Assembly: GCA_944377745.1 (NCBI GenBank)
Contig: CALWFV010000019.1
Coordinates: 1-56,000 of the forward strand
Length of the DNA: 56,000 nucleotides
Source: an uncultured Mediterraneibacter sp.
GTDB taxonomy: Bacteria > Bacillota > Clostridia > Lachnospirales > Lachnospiraceae
Reading direction: 5' to 3'
Numbering within the stretch: position 1 is the stretch's first letter; each line of letters begins with the position of its first letter. The notes beneath the pieces were generated by a model that saw only the letters and a list, made by a program, of their open reading frames with translations, did no database searches and was not told the origin of the DNA. Position numbers and translations under genes: made by a program. This document shows, piece after piece, positions 54,681 through 56,000 of the stretch.

Positions 54681-55876
54681 TCCTGTGCGCCGGGATCCTG
54701 CTGGTCACGCTGGCACTGGGATCTCTCCTTCTGCGCGGCGCCTGGAATACAGTATATCAGGAAGACGCCCGGAAGCTGGGCGCCCTTTCGGAAGAATACC
54801 CGGAGGAAGAAGCAGCCCTGGCAGCTGTCTTTAACGGAAAAGCTCCGAATACCGGATCTGCGTCTGACGCCGGCGCTTCTTTTTCTGACAGTTCCGCCAC
54901 CGCCGGAAAAGCGGATCCTCTTTCGGAGGGTCTCCGCCTCTTTGACAAATACGGCTACACCTTAAGCGACAGCCTTCGTTCCGGAACGATGTGGCGATAC
55001 GCGCTTTCATGCGCAGCTGTCCTCACCGGAGCTGCAGTCCTGACTGTTCTCCTCCTGCTTAAGAGCAGCGCGGAATCCAAAAAAGACCGGGAACAGATCG
55101 ATCGGCTGACCCTGGAACTGGAAGAACTGAAACGAAGGGCCTCTCTCATGGAGCAGAGGCTCCGCCGGGAGGAACAGAACACCAAATCCCTTGTCACGGA
55201 CATTTCTCACCAGCTTAAAACGCCCCTCTCCTCTCTGAAAATGAGTTATGAGCTGGCGGATTCACCTGACCTCACCCCGGAAGAACACGCCGAGTTTACC
55301 CGGAAAGAACGGGAAGAGGTAGCAAAGCTGGAGTCTCTCCTGGGAGTCTTCTCACAGCTTACCCGGCTGGAATCGGGCATGATCCAGATCCGCCCCGAAA
55401 ACGCCAGCCTGAAGGAGACGATCTCCCGGGCAGTGAGCGGTATCTATATGAAAGCCTTTGAGAAAGGGATCGATATCTCCCTGGAAGAATTTCCTGACGT
55501 CCTCATATCCCACGATCCCCGCTGGACTTCGGAAGTCCTCCTCAACATCCTGGACAACGCGGTAAAATACTCCCCTGCAGGATCGCCCGTCTCTATCCGT
55601 GTCTCCCATCTGGTCAGTTGTATGATGATCGAGATCTCGGACCAGGGCATTGGCATCCCGGCGTCAGAAGTCCAGGATATCTTCAAACGTTTCTACAGGG
55701 GAAGCGCTCCGGAAGTCAAACAGACTGACGGATCCGGCGTAGGGCTCTATCTTGCCCGCCGGATTCTGGAAGAGCAGGGCGGTACGATCTGTGTAAAACC
55801 GGGAAACAGCGGCGGAAGTACCTTTGTCCTTACCCTTCCTCTGCATAACTTCTCCTCAGCGGAAGAGATCGCATAG
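54653..55876 (+). CDS. Sensor histidine kinase
   Basis: 407 aa. TM1 about 9-27, an extracytoplasmic region of about 85 residues rich in Ala/Ser/Asp (30-112), TM2 about 114-136, a coiled coil (140-178), HisKA with His186 (DISHQLKTPLSSLK), then HATPase_c with NILDNAVKYSP, SDQGIGIP, FKRFYRG and GSGVGLYLARRIL. No HAMP domain. The ATG at 54653 lies inside the regulator gene with AAGGGGGAT upstream; a longer frame to 54539 has no ribosome site. Cotranscribed and probably translationally coupled. Confidence 0.92.
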   Translation: MDKRKLQRVILCAGILLVTLALGSLLLRGAWNTVYQEDARKLGALSEEYPEEEAALAAVFNGKAPNTGSASDAGASFSDSSATAGKADPLSEGLRLFDKYGYTLSDSLRSGTMWRYALSCAAVLTGAAVLTVLLLLKSSAESKKDREQIDRLTLELEELKRRASLMEQRLRREEQNTKSLVTDISHQLKTPLSSLKMSYELADSPDLTPEEHAEFTRKEREEVAKLESLLGVFSQLTRLESGMIQIRPENASLKETISRAVSGIYMKAFEKGIDISLEEFPDVLISHDPRWTSEVLLNILDNAVKYSPAGSPVSIRVSHLVSCMMIEISDQGIGIPASEVQDIFKRFYRGSAPEVKQTDGSGVGLYLARRILEEQGGTICVKPGNSGGSTFVLTLPLHNFSSAEEIA

Positions 55877-55897
55877 TATCCTTCAATTCTTACAATT

Positions 55898-55926
55898 CTG
55901 TTATCCTTTCTGTAAGCGTCCTGTAA
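55898..55926 (+). promoter_or_regulatory. Three CTGT(T/A)A direct repeats, candidate regulator operator
   Basis: CTGTTA at 55898-55903, CTGTAA at 55910-55915 and CTGTAA at 55921-55926, spaced 12 and 11 bp, about one helical turn, the pattern bound by OmpR/PhoB-type regulators. TTACA at 55890-55894 adds an inverted half-site. TTGACA follows at 55935-55940. Confidence 0.5.
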
Positions 55927-55952
55927 TCCCGTCTTTGACAGTGGATGAAAGA

Positions 55953-55997
55953 AAAAATCTCTGTATCCCTTGTGTTTACTGGGATACAGAGATTTTT
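55953..55997 (+). terminator. Intrinsic terminator after the kinase gene
   Basis: Perfect 17-bp stem (55953-55969 with 55981-55997) ending in Ts. It lies beyond the operator-like repeats, so it could end the kinase mRNA or act as a leader hairpin for the next gene. Confidence 0.85.
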
Positions 55998-56000
55998 GCC

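Overview
The window looks like a chromosomal segment of a low-to-mid GC Firmicute, most likely a spore-forming Lachnospiraceae-type clostridium. Evidence: spoIIR, a SPOCS/LysM spore-envelope protein, a DUF6472-type small Cys protein, type III glutamine synthetase, class II fructose-bisphosphate aldolase, a clostridial two-cluster ferredoxin, the MEP-pathway gene ispE, and the Firmicute gene orders gdpP-rplI-dnaB and murB-rapZ-whiA-hpr. Family names come from motif recognition by eye; no database search was run.

Layout. 0.1-2.4 kb (-): YhaM-type exoribonuclease and a membrane HtrA-like protein that lacks the catalytic triad. 2.5-7.1 kb (+): mutS2 and a two-component system. 7.2-8.5 kb (-): an orphan sugar-binding-type lipoprotein with an acidic insert. 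8.7-9.4 kb: ferredoxin, then three ~130-bp tandem repeats that fold into hairpins with compensating changes. 9.4-14.0 kb: a MerR-type regulator facing dnaB, rplI and gdpP. 14.3-17.6 kb (-): glnN and fba, with a promoter and terminator-like hairpin in the glnN leader. 17.6-19.3 kb: a decayed mobile region (IS4-type fragment, broken tyrosine integrase) next to tRNA-Glu(CUC). 19.3-23.6 kb (-): diacylglycerol-kinase-like gene, Crh-like HPr with Asp15, whiA, rapZ, murB. 23.7-24.8 kb: a decayed DDE transposase.

25-38 kb: HlyC/CorC membrane protein, SPOR amidase, ilvE, glmM, a Cof-type phosphatase, then (-) thioesterase, CDF transporter, spoIIR, a GntR regulator, ispE, and a SPOCS/LysM plus PrcB-like pair. 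38-45 kb: plsC, deoB and the operon pncB-ddl-murF-HAD. 45.2-53.8 kb (-): a UvrD/PcrA-like helicase, a DUF1998 (MrfA-like) helicase, a SWIM zinc-finger protein, an AT-rich unknown gene with a possible HEPN fold, a HAD hydrolase and a small Cys-rich protein. 53.9-56 kb (+): a second OmpR-type two-component system, followed by evenly spaced direct repeats that look like its operator.

Most genes are housekeeping: peptidoglycan precursor synthesis (murB, glmM, ddl, murF), nitrogen and carbon metabolism, DNA replication and repair, and sporulation. The unusual items are the covarying hairpin repeats at 8.94-9.36 kb, the pseudo-HtrA, the Asp15 HPr, the glnN leader, a 32-bp perfect palindrome at 34.05-34.11 kb, an interspersed ~50-bp repeat family, and the helicase/SWIM/unknown cluster. 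I did not see a CRISPR array, a complete prophage, or a defence system of a named type.
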